A stretch of DNA of 16,893 bases from an uncultured Porphyromonas sp. Its GTDB lineage: Bacteria; Bacteroidota; Bacteroidia; Bacteroidales; Porphyromonadaceae. The notes below the pieces were generated by a model. It did no database searches. It saw only the letters and a program-made list of their open reading frames with translations, and was not told where the DNA came from. The position numbers and the translations under genes are program-made. Location of the stretch: NCBI GenBank assembly GCA_945965245.1, contig CAMFNC010000038.1, forward strand, positions 1 through 16,893, in the 5' to 3' direction. Below are positions 7,790-15,485 of the stretch, piece by piece. The stretch's first letter is position 1; every line of letters starts with the position of its first letter.

Positions 7790-8950
7790 TTAATATCCTT
7801 TGGTAATCATGCCGCTGCCAAAGCATAGGTGATGCCGTTGGTCATACACCACGCCGTATTGTCCCGGTGCTATGCCTTGAATGCGTTCTGCGCTGTGAAT
7901 GCAATAGCCACGGCCGGGCTGATAGGTCAGCTGCCCTTCGGTAAACTCCGGTGTGTGTCTGATTTTGAAAGTGATACCGATGGGAGCAATATCTTCGGCT
8001 TCAGGGTGGATAACCGGCGAGTTTAGCCCTTGTACAGTCCAAGGGTCCAAGGCAATGAAATCCATCTGCTCCATCTCCACATGTGTACCGTATTGGTCTT
8101 CGGGGTCGTAGCCGCGGCTGACTAAAATGATATTCCGTTTGATATCTTTTTTAACCACGAACCACGGGCCTCCACTCAAACCCAAACCCTTGCGCTGACC
8201 GATGGTATGAAACCAATAGCCGCGATGCCGCCCCAGCACTTTACCTGTTTCGCGTTCGATGATGCGTCCTTCACGTGTGCCCAAGGCGCGTTCGATGAAT
8301 TCATTGTAATTCACTTTGCCCAAAAAACAAATACCTTGACTGTCTTTGCGTTTGGCATTTGCCAGCCCTTCCCGTTCGGCTATTTCGCGCACCTCACTTT
8401 TCATCATGTGCCCAACGGGGAAGATGATTTTGTTTACCTGCTGCAGATTGATTTGCGCCAAGAAATCCGTTTGGTCTTTCACCGGGTCGGGCGATGTGGA
8501 AAGAAATGTATGTCCCATCAGTTCGGTGGTGGTGGCATAATGTCCGGTAGCGATATAGTCAAAGCGGTGTCCGTAACGCTCTTCGAATACGCCGAACTTA
8601 ATCAGCTTATTGCACATCACGTCCGGATTGGGAGTAAGTCCGCGCTGCACCGTGTCTATGGTGTATTTGACCACGCGCTCCCAATATTCGTCATGCAGAG
8701 AAACCACATCGAACGGCAAATCGTATTTGCGTGCCAGAAGGGTGGTTAGCGCCACATCGTCCTCGCTGTTGCAATCTTCAAACCCATCGGCATCCATACC
8801 GATTTGGATGTAGAAGATATGCGGTCTGATGCCGCGGATCACCAGCTCATGCACCATCACGGCGCTATCCACGCCTCCCGATACCAGAGCCGCCACCGTG
8901 GGCATAGAGCCATCGCTCCGCCGCCGTATCATTTCCGTCCACACACTCAT
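7790..8950 (-). CDS. mnmA: tRNA-specific 2-thiouridylase
   Basis: MnmA adds sulfur to C2 of U34 in the wobble position of tRNAs for Lys, Glu and Gln, using ATP and a sulfur relay. The PP-loop SGGVDS is at residues 24-29. The two catalytic cysteines are C113 in NPDVMCNKLIKFG and C208 in SQGICFLG, with KDQTDFLAQ between them. The C-terminal barrel domain ends near CFGSGMITKGY. The 386-residue reading starts at an ATG 13 bases below the argS stop codon, preceded by GATGGGATT. MnmA proteins usually begin just before the PP-loop, so the ATG at 8905 (residue 16, MPTVAALVSGG) is an equally good start; it has GGAG ten bases upstream. It lies in the operon after argS and before queF. Confidence 0.96.
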   Translation of the reverse strand: MSVWTEMIRRRSDGSMPTVAALVSGGVDSAVMVHELVIRGIRPHIFYIQIGMDADGFEDCNSEDDVALTTLLARKYDLPFDVVSLHDEYWERVVKYTIDTVQRGLTPNPDVMCNKLIKFGVFEERYGHRFDYIATGHYATTTELMGHTFLSTSPDPVKDQTDFLAQINLQQVNKIIFPVGHMMKSEVREIAEREGLANAKRKDSQGICFLGKVNYNEFIERALGTREGRIIERETGKVLGRHRGYWFHTIGQRKGLGLSGGPWFVVKKDIKRNIILVSRGYDPEDQYGTHVEMEQMDFIALDPWTVQGLNSPVIHPEAEDIAPIGITFKIRHTPEFTEGQLTYQPGRGYCIHSAERIQGIAPGQYGVVYDQRHHLCFGSGMITKGY

Positions 8951-8963
8951 AATCCCATCGGAT

Positions 8964-10772
8964 TTACATACGTTCGGGCATTTCGATACCCAGTAGTCCC
9001 ATGCTGCGTTGCACGGTATCTGCCACGACTTGGCTCAAGGCGATGCGGAACGAGCGCAGGGCTTCGTTTTCCTCCTTGAGCACCGAAAAGTCGTGATAGA
9101 ACTGATTGTATTCTTTGACCAGGTCGTAGCTGTAATTGGCTATCAGAGCCGGGCTGAACGTGCATCCTGCCTCTGCCACCACATCGGCATATTCGCCGAT
9201 ATGCTGAATGAGCGTTTCCTCCTTATCCGAAATCTCGATGTCTGCGGGCAATGTATCGGGAATGGCATAGCCAGCTTCCTCGGCTTTGGAAAGCAGCGAG
9301 CGGATGCGAGCATAGGTGTATTGGATAAACGAACCGGTATTGCCGTTGAAATCGATGGACTCCTTGGGGTTGAATGTCATATTCTTGCGTGGATCCACCT
9401 TCAGGATGAAGTATTTGAGCGAACCCAGCCCCACACGCCTTGCCACTTCGTCGGCTTCCGCCTTGTCCATCAGCTTGGCACGTCCCATTTCGTTGGCTAT
9501 TTCGCGTGCCGTGGTTATCATTTCCTCCATCAGGTCGTCGGCATCCACCACCGTACCTTCGCGGCTTTTCATCTTACCTTCGGGCAGTTCCACCATGCCG
9601 TAGCTGAAGTGTGTAAGCCCCTTGCCGAAAGCGAAGCCCAACTTGTCCAATAACAGGCTGAGCACTTGGAAGTGATAATTCTGTTCGTTGCCCACCACGT
9701 AAATCATCTTGTCGATGGGGTAATCTTTATAACGCATCTTGGCTGTGCCGATGTCCTGCGTCATATACACCGAAGTGCCATCGGCGCGCAGCAGAATTTT
9801 GCGATCCAATCCGTCTGCGGTCAGGTCTGCCCATACAGAGCCGTCGGCATCGCGCACAAAGAGACCTTCGTCCAGACCGCGCAGCACCTCGTCTTTGCCA
9901 ATCAGATAAGTTTCCGATTCATAGTAAATCTTGTCGAATCTCACACCCATCATGCGGTAAGTTTCATCGAAACCGGCATACACCCATTCATTCATGGTTT
10001 GCCAAAGCGTACGCACTTCCTTATCGCCCTGCTCCCATCGGCGCAGCATTTCACGAGCTTCCGCCATCAGCGTGCTTTTTTCTTTGGCTTCGTCTTCGGT
10101 CATGCCCGTACTCATCAGTTCCTTTACTTCGGCTTTGAAGTGCTTGTCGAAAAGCACGTAGAAGTCGCCAATCAAGTGGTCGCCCTTCTTACTTGCTTTC
10201 TCCGGAGTGATACCTTCGCCCCACTTCTGCCATGCCAGCATGGACTTGCAGATGTGGATGCCACGGTCGTTCACGATATTGGTCTTCACCACCCGGTTGC
10301 CGTTGGCTTCCAAAATGCGTGAGAGGCTGTATCCCAGAAGATTATTGCGCACGTGCCCCAGATGCAGCGGTTTATTAGTGTTGGGCGATGAGTATTCCAC
10401 CATTACCAGCGGGCTTTCTGCCGTGGCAGAGCGATGTCCGTAATGCTGCGTATGTCGGATTTCGTCCAGCAATGCAATCCATGCTCCGGATGCGATGGTG
10501 AGGTTCAGAAATCCACCCACCACTTCGGTCGCACTCACCAGTGGTTCGTGTTCGGTAAGGTAGGAAGCAATGGCTTGTGCCGTGGCAGGAGGTGCCGCGT
10601 GCGATATTTTCAGTAATGGGAAAACCACGAGTGTCAAGTGACCGCGAAACTCCTTTTTAGTCTTTTGCAATTGGATTTGTTCCGGTTCAGGCGTAGTGCC
10701 ATAGAGCGCACCCACAGCGGTGGCAATGCTTTTTTCGAGTGAGGTAAGGATAGACATATTCTTAATAGTCAT
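8964..10772 (-). CDS. argS: Arginyl-tRNA synthetase
   Basis: A class I aminoacyl-tRNA synthetase that charges tRNA-Arg in the cytoplasm. The N-terminal Add-1 domain covers about 1-115. The HIGH motif appears as HLGH at 137-140 inside EYSSPNTNKPLHLGHVRNN, a strong ArgS signature. The KMSKS position reads GKMKSREG at 399-406, as is normal for many ArgS. The DALR anticodon-binding domain lies at the C-terminus (YSYDLVKEYNQFYHDFSVL). The 602-residue length fits Bacteroidetes ArgS. The ATG at 10772 is taken as start, but the ATG at 10757 (MSILTSLEKS) is possible. It is the first gene of the operon; two candidate -7 boxes lie upstream. Confidence 0.96.
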   Translation of the reverse strand: MTIKNMSILTSLEKSIATAVGALYGTTPEPEQIQLQKTKKEFRGHLTLVVFPLLKISHAAPPATAQAIASYLTEHEPLVSATEVVGGFLNLTIASGAWIALLDEIRHTQHYGHRSATAESPLVMVEYSSPNTNKPLHLGHVRNNLLGYSLSRILEANGNRVVKTNIVNDRGIHICKSMLAWQKWGEGITPEKASKKGDHLIGDFYVLFDKHFKAEVKELMSTGMTEDEAKEKSTLMAEAREMLRRWEQGDKEVRTLWQTMNEWVYAGFDETYRMMGVRFDKIYYESETYLIGKDEVLRGLDEGLFVRDADGSVWADLTADGLDRKILLRADGTSVYMTQDIGTAKMRYKDYPIDKMIYVVGNEQNYHFQVLSLLLDKLGFAFGKGLTHFSYGMVELPEGKMKSREGTVVDADDLMEEMITTAREIANEMGRAKLMDKAEADEVARRVGLGSLKYFILKVDPRKNMTFNPKESIDFNGNTGSFIQYTYARIRSLLSKAEEAGYAIPDTLPADIEISDKEETLIQHIGEYADVVAEAGCTFSPALIANYSYDLVKEYNQFYHDFSVLKEENEALRSFRIALSQVVADTVQRSMGLLGIEMPERM

Positions 10773-10798
10773 GAATTGGCAGCCGGTGCTTCATTATC

Positions 10799-10840
10799 CA
10801 AAGTTACCGACACACCATATATATAATAAGTGCAAAGATA
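10799..10840 (-). promoter_or_regulatory. Candidate promoter region of the argS-mnmA-queF-lipid kinase operon
   Basis: Two exact matches to the -7 consensus TAnnTTTG lie on the minus strand: TATCTTTG at 10833-10840 and TAACTTTG at 10799-10806. They are 60 and 26 bases upstream of the argS ATG. Neither has a clear TTTG at the expected -33 spacing, so which is used is not decided by sequence. Confidence 0.5.
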
Positions 10841-10914
10841 GAGATTATCGTCCGAAAATAGATAAAGACAATGAGTGTGGAGCAGGCGGCAAAAGACGGC
10901 TTGCACAGGGCGTA

Positions 10915-11002
10915 AAAATTTTATGCATAAATTGATTTTAGTTTATACATAAATTGCGTGCGTTTTATGCATAAACTAAAATCAATTTGTGTACAAAAAT
11001 TT
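10915..11002. repeat. Long AT-rich palindrome, copy A
   Basis: A near-perfect inverted repeat. The left arm 10915-10953 pairs with the right arm 10964-11002 at 34 of 39 positions, with a 10-base loop of TTGCGTGCGT. The core 10948-10968 is identical to 16593-16613 in copy B. It begins 25 bases after the stop codon of the outer-membrane receptor gene and lies upstream of the argS promoter. It could therefore act as a terminator for the receptor gene (on the minus strand it ends AAAATTTTTACG), but its recurrence points to a dispersed repeat. Confidence 0.85.
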
Positions 11003-11027
11003 CGGTGGCAGTTTTACCTCATACCAT

Positions 11028-13340
11028 TCAGATGCGTGAGGCTTCTTCGTCAATGGAGGAATGCGATTGGATTTTGGTTTTCAGATTGCCCCATGAATAG
11101 CGCACGGTGAGCATCAAGGCACGAGTATTGGCATCGCTTTTCATTCTGATTTCCGCTCCCGGAAGCGTATTGCGCCAGTGATTGACATCATAAGTTTTGA
11201 AAATATCTTCCACCGCAAGGCGTAGCATCCAGGTCTTATTTTGCAGAAATTGCGTGAGATATAGCGAGCTATTGAACAGGCTGCTGCGGTAAAACAATCC
11301 GCTGTAACCGGCATTGCCGTATAGCATATTCAGCATCAGTGATGCATTTTTCCACAGAGGTACTTCCATGTTGCCTTTGAGCAACAGCCCCATATCCTTA
11401 AATCGTGCGTAAGCCACACTTTCGTATTCCAGTCGGGCGTTTGTCAAAACAGCCGTTACATTACCCCTGAAATTCCTCCACCTATAATTATACATCAGCA
11501 TGGTTTTCAGCTCATGCGATAGGGGTATATTGTCGTATGTAAACTTTATTCGCTGGGGCGTGCCTGCATCCATGTGTGCCACCTGCGCTTTTAAATTCAG
11601 AAGTCTGTTATAGCTAAGCGAAAGGCTCAATGCCCCCGACTGCCAAGCAAGCGAATAGATATCTGTGATATTGGATTGTAGCAACGGGTTGCCCACAAAA
11701 TAAGAAAGTGGGTCAATGTAATTTTCTTTGATGGATAACTGTGATAATCCGGGTCTGTTGATGCGTTTGGTGTATGAAAATCCCAACTGCCAATCTTTGT
11801 CCGAATAGGCTACCGACAGATTGGGAAAGCAGTTGAAATACACCGTGTCCAGCAGACGATGCCCCTGCGAAGCGGAACGAGCATCTTTCCATTCGATGCG
11901 CAGACCGCCTCCGAATGTAAATCGGCCGATAGTTTTGAGCATGCTGCCATATCCTGCCCATGTCTTCTCCGTCTGTACATTGTCCGTGCTTGTACCCCCC
12001 ACAGTTTGAAATAATCCGGCATCATGCAGATAAGAGGCGCGCACGCCAAATCGCCACTTAGCCCATTCCGACTGCCAAATATAATCCATGGCTGCACCGG
12101 CTATGTTGTATCGGTTAGCAAATTGCTGTTCGAGGTGTCGTGCCGGCACCTCTTCCACCTGTTGGCGGCTGTTTTGCCAATTGTTCATATAGTCTGCCGT
12201 AAGCTCAAGGCTATGATGACCCCATTGATGCCGGGCATAGAGCGTGGGATTATGGAAAACGGTTTTAGAATGACTGTCCGTTCGTCCGCTAACCAATCCG
12301 GAATGCACGCCGGACATTTCCATGTCCTGCCATTTGACATCGCCCGTATCGTACCAAAAAAAGCGATAGCCCAGGGAAATGCGGCTCCGGGGCATCACAT
12401 ACTCTATCATCGGTTTGATGTAAAACTGCCGTCCGTTGCCATTGATGGTGCTGGTTCTCAGCGTATGCAATTCGTCGCTATTTGTTTCGATTTTTCTTTC
12501 TTCCCGGTCGTACTGCTTCACTCCGCTTTTGGCCAGGCGTAAGTCCATCGAATATTGCAGACTGCTACTCTTGCCATTAAATAGTAAACTGCCATTGAAG
12601 AGCGTTTTGCGCGACTGCGAAAAATTACCGGTGGCAGTCCATTGCATATAATCCTGTGCCACATTCACTGTGGTGATATATACAATGGCATCGCACGAAG
12701 CGGAATGCTCGGCACCGGGATTGCGGTCTATTTCGATGGATTTCACCTGGTCCGAGCGCAGCGAGAGCAATTCGCCCGTATCCGAGAGCAATCTGCCATT
12801 CAGATAGCATTGCAGTCGCGGTTTGCCCATCACAGATATACCTCCGTGACTATCCGCCACCATGCCCGGAATGCGCTGCACGAGGTCGAGAAATGTGCCG
12901 GCATGGCGCAGATAGCTGCCGGCCACCAGAACTTCGTAAGCCGTGCCTTTCTGCCGTATCGGAGAGCGGCTGCCCTTCACTATCACTTCGCCCAATTGCA
13001 CGCGCTGTTCCATCAGCATCCACTGTCCCGTGAACAAAGTGTCGGCTTTGGATTGCCATCCGTCTGCCGACTCAAAACTCTGTACCGCATCCTCATAGCC
13101 CAAGGATCGGATTTTGATAAACGCCGCCGTTTCATCGGGAAGACAGAGCGTAAACCTGCCATCCATAAACGATTCACCCATAAGCATCGAAGAATCAGCC
13201 CGGAGCAACAGCACATCGAATACGGTTACACTCTGCCCTTGTGCATCTGTTACCGTGCCGCTGATAAAATGTTTTTGGCCGAATAGCGAGGTAAACCACA
13301 AGAGTCCCACAACCAAAAATAAAATTTGTCTTTTCATCAT
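11028..13340 (-). CDS. TonB-dependent receptor-like outer-membrane beta-barrel protein
   Basis: A 770-residue outer-membrane protein of the OMP_b-brl_3 type. It has a signal peptide with likely cleavage after LFGQ near residue 22. A carboxypeptidase-regulatory-like beta-sandwich (about 24-110, ISGTVTDAQGQSV) follows. A plug-like domain (about 115-235) contains LGEVIVKGSRSPI, VQRIPGMVADSHG and VKSIEIDRNPGAEHSA. The rest is an aromatic-rich barrel, with a hydrophilic tail after TVRYSWGNLKTK as is common in this group. I see no clear TonB box and no SusD-like partner. It stands alone, 24 bases upstream of palindrome A and divergent from udk. The cargo is unknown; relatives include receptors for peptides, metals or glycans. 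MM at the start leaves the exact initiation codon open by one residue. Confidence 0.85.
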   Translation of the reverse strand: MMKRQILFLVVGLLWFTSLFGQKHFISGTVTDAQGQSVTVFDVLLLRADSSMLMGESFMDGRFTLCLPDETAAFIKIRSLGYEDAVQSFESADGWQSKADTLFTGQWMLMEQRVQLGEVIVKGSRSPIRQKGTAYEVLVAGSYLRHAGTFLDLVQRIPGMVADSHGGISVMGKPRLQCYLNGRLLSDTGELLSLRSDQVKSIEIDRNPGAEHSASCDAIVYITTVNVAQDYMQWTATGNFSQSRKTLFNGSLLFNGKSSSLQYSMDLRLAKSGVKQYDREERKIETNSDELHTLRTSTINGNGRQFYIKPMIEYVMPRSRISLGYRFFWYDTGDVKWQDMEMSGVHSGLVSGRTDSHSKTVFHNPTLYARHQWGHHSLELTADYMNNWQNSRQQVEEVPARHLEQQFANRYNIAGAAMDYIWQSEWAKWRFGVRASYLHDAGLFQTVGGTSTDNVQTEKTWAGYGSMLKTIGRFTFGGGLRIEWKDARSASQGHRLLDTVYFNCFPNLSVAYSDKDWQLGFSYTKRINRPGLSQLSIKENYIDPLSYFVGNPLLQSNITDIYSLAWQSGALSLSLSYNRLLNLKAQVAHMDAGTPQRIKFTYDNIPLSHELKTMLMYNYRWRNFRGNVTAVLTNARLEYESVAYARFKDMGLLLKGNMEVPLWKNASLMLNMLYGNAGYSGLFYRSSLFNSSLYLTQFLQNKTWMLRLAVEDIFKTYDVNHWRNTLPGAEIRMKSDANTRALMLTVRYSWGNLKTKIQSHSSIDEEASRI

Positions 13341-13384
13341 TCAAAAGTATTTAAGAGTTCTTATCTACTTCTGATACGTATAAG

Positions 13385-13437
13385 CCCGACCCAACGTTAC
13401 ATCCTCGCCATCACTTTTATCTCACAGCAGGGTCGGG
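13385..13437. repeat. Inverted repeat with long loop between the receptor gene and udk
   Basis: CCCGACCC at 13385-13392 and GGGTCGGG at 13430-13437 are perfect complements separated by 37 bases. The right arm is followed by TTTTG. This could be an extended stem of a small RNA ending in a terminator on the plus strand, or a structure in the leader of the minus-strand receptor gene. No RNA family is recognised. Confidence 0.4.
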
Positions 13438-13438
13438 T

Positions 13439-13472
13439 TTTGCAATTATCCCGACATTATATGATAAATTTG
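13439..13472 (+). promoter_or_regulatory. Promoter of uridine kinase gene
   Basis: TAAATTTG at 13465-13472 is an exact match to the Bacteroidetes -7 box. TTTG at 13439-13442 lies 22 bases upstream of it, slightly longer than the usual 19-21. The start codon is 26 bases downstream of the -7 box. Confidence 0.65.
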
Positions 13473-13498
13473 TCTTGCAACGCAAATCTGAATAATCT

Positions 13499-14116
13499 AT
13501 GGATACAACTATCATCGGCGTTGCCGGCGGTTCCGCCTCCGGCAAATCCACACTGGTAAACAAAATCAAGCAAGCCTTTGCCGAAGAACCCGTGATTACG
13601 CTCTGTCACGACTATTACTACAAAGCGCATGACGAACTTGCATTCGAAGAGCGCACCAAACTCAATTACGACCACCCCGATGCGTTCGATACCGATCTCA
13701 TGGTTCGTGACATCAAGTTGCTCAAAGAAGGCTGTTCCATACAACGTCCGGTCTATTCCTTCACCGACCACAACCGCCTCAAGCAGACCGTGGAGGTTCA
13801 TCCAGCCAAAGTAATTATCCTGGATGGTATTCTGATTTTGGAAAACCGTCAGTTGCGCGAACTGATGGATGTGAAGATATATGTGGATACCGATGCCGAT
13901 GTGCGCTTGGGGAGGCGGCTTATGCGCGATGTGCAAGAGCGCGGTCGGAGCATTGACTCCGTACTGCGTCAATATTTCGACACCGTAAAGCCCATGCATG
14001 AAGACTTTGTGGAGCCATCCAAGAAATATGCCGATTTGATCATTCCTGAGGGTGGATTCAATAGTGTGGCCTTGAATGTGCTGATACAGAACATCCAATC
14101 TCTCATCGAGAAATAA
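13499..14116 (+). CDS. udk: Uridine kinase
   Basis: A cytoplasmic kinase that phosphorylates uridine and cytidine to their 5'-monophosphates in pyrimidine salvage. At 205 residues it has the normal length. The Walker A motif GGSASGKST is at residues 10-18. CHDYYYK (about 36-42) and NYDHPDAFD (about 57-65) form the nucleoside-binding region, and RPVYSFTDHNR is the conserved substrate motif. VIILDGILIL is the Walker-B-like strand, and the arginine-rich lid GRRLMRDVQERGRS follows. It has its own promoter and is divergent from the outer-membrane receptor. It converges on bioA, with a shared hairpin between them. Confidence 0.96.
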   Translation: MDTTIIGVAGGSASGKSTLVNKIKQAFAEEPVITLCHDYYYKAHDELAFEERTKLNYDHPDAFDTDLMVRDIKLLKEGCSIQRPVYSFTDHNRLKQTVEVHPAKVIILDGILILENRQLRELMDVKIYVDTDADVRLGRRLMRDVQERGRSIDSVLRQYFDTVKPMHEDFVEPSKKYADLIIPEGGFNSVALNVLIQNIQSLIEK

Positions 14117-14144
14117 ATTTCCCCTTTTCCCGATATTTTTCCTC

Positions 14145-14182
14145 AAGAGGGTATGTCCTAATGAAAATGGGCATACCCTCTT
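14145..14182. terminator. Bidirectional terminator between udk and bioA
   Basis: A 13-bp stem with one bulge: 14145-14158 (AAGAGGGTATGTCC) pairs with 14170-14182 (GGCATACCCTCTT) across an 11-base loop. On the plus strand it is followed by ATTTTAAT, which serves udk. On the minus strand it begins at the bioA stop codon, although the T tract there is poor. Confidence 0.85.
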
Positions 14183-15479
14183 ATTTTAATACCCGGAGCA
14201 GCCCTTGTGTCAGGAGGCTGAGTTCATCCGGATGTATGATATACGGCGGCATCAGGTAACAGAGGCTGCCGAACGGGCGTACCCAGATGCCTGCCGCCAC
14301 AAACTTCTTTTGCAACTCTGCCATATTTACCGGCTCTTTCATTTCCAGTACGCCGATAGCACCCAACACGCGCACATCCCGAACAGAATTGAAGGTCTGT
14401 GCCGGTGCTAATTCGGTGCGCAATTGATTTTCGATACTTTTTATCCTGCCCTGCCAATCATTTTCCAGCAGCAGGTCGATGCTCTCTGCCGCCACGGCAC
14501 AAGCCAGCGGATTGCCCATAAACGTGGGGCCGTGCATGAAACAGCCGGCCTCGCCACTGCATATCGTATCTGCCACGGGAGAGGACGTGATGGTGGCACT
14601 AAAAGTCATGTATCCACCTGTGAGTGCTTTCCCGATGCACATGATATCCGGCACCACATTGGCATGACGATAGGCAAAAAGTTCACCCGTGCGTCCGAAT
14701 CCGGTGGCAATCTCATCAAAAATCAGCAGAATACCGGCTTTGCGACAGAGGTCTGCCGCCTGCCGCAGATATTCGGGATGATAGAAATACATACCGCCGG
14801 CACCCTGCACAATCGGTTCCAAAATCAAAGCTGCCAACTCGCCGCCTTTATCGTTAATCAACGCTTCCAGCGGAGCCATATCCGCCTCATCCCATTCACC
14901 GTGAAAGCGACTGCGGGGCTGAGGTAGGAAGTATTGGGCGGGCAGCGTGGAACCGAAGATGCTATGCATCCCCGTTACCGGGTCGCACACACTCATGGCG
15001 TGCCACGTATCGCCGTGGTAGCCGCTGCGTATGGTGGCAAAGTGCGCACGAACATGCTCGCCACGGCTCTGATGATACTGCAAAGCCATTTTTAGGGCTA
15101 CTTCCACCGCCACCGAACCACTATCGGCATAGAAAATCTTATTGAGAGTCGGAGGCAGAATGTTCAGCAACCGACGTGCCAATTCGATGGCAGGACGATG
15201 CGTAAATCCGCCAAACATCACATGACTCATGTCTTGTAACTGACGCTCCACTGCTGCATTGAGTCGTGGATGATTATAGCCATGTATGGCTGCCCACCAA
15301 GAACTCATGCCATCCACCAAGTCGGTGCCGTCTTCCAGATAAATATGCACCCCATTGGCATGCGAAACAGGATATACCGGCAGTGGGTCGATGGTGCCGG
15401 TATAGGGGTGCCACAGATGTGCGCGATCCAATTGCATTGCCTCTTCCAAAGGCTGAATATAGCGTGTGTTCATGTTCAT
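14181..15479 (-). CDS. bioA: Adenosylmethionine-8-amino-7-oxononanoate aminotransferase
   Basis: A PLP-dependent class III aminotransferase. It converts 7-keto-8-aminopelargonate (KAPA) to 7,8-diaminopelargonate (DAPA) using S-adenosylmethionine as amino donor, in biotin synthesis. It has 432 residues, the normal length. HLWHPYT at 21-27 is a BioA marker, and MSSWWAAIHGYNHP at 58-71 follows. The substrate-site motif YHGDT is at 154-158. FDEIATGFGRTG at 254-265 includes the PLP-contacting D255. The Schiff-base lysine is K284 in GKALTGGYM, and MHGPTFMGNPLACA follows. It starts six bases after the bioB stop, so the two are co-transcribed and probably translationally coupled. MNMN at the start gives two possible ATG codons six bases apart. 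Confidence 0.96.
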   Translation of the reverse strand: MNMNTRYIQPLEEAMQLDRAHLWHPYTGTIDPLPVYPVSHANGVHIYLEDGTDLVDGMSSWWAAIHGYNHPRLNAAVERQLQDMSHVMFGGFTHRPAIELARRLLNILPPTLNKIFYADSGSVAVEVALKMALQYHQSRGEHVRAHFATIRSGYHGDTWHAMSVCDPVTGMHSIFGSTLPAQYFLPQPRSRFHGEWDEADMAPLEALINDKGGELAALILEPIVQGAGGMYFYHPEYLRQAADLCRKAGILLIFDEIATGFGRTGELFAYRHANVVPDIMCIGKALTGGYMTFSATITSSPVADTICSGEAGCFMHGPTFMGNPLACAVAAESIDLLLENDWQGRIKSIENQLRTELAPAQTFNSVRDVRVLGAIGVLEMKEPVNMAELQKKFVAAGIWVRPFGSLCYLMPPYIIHPDELSLLTQGLLRVLK

Positions 15480-15485
15480 AAAAAT

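Noticed and set aside
13341..13350. TACTTTTG as promoter of the receptor gene
   Set aside because: The box ends only two bases before the start codon, so transcription would begin at or inside the codon, and no -33 element is visible.
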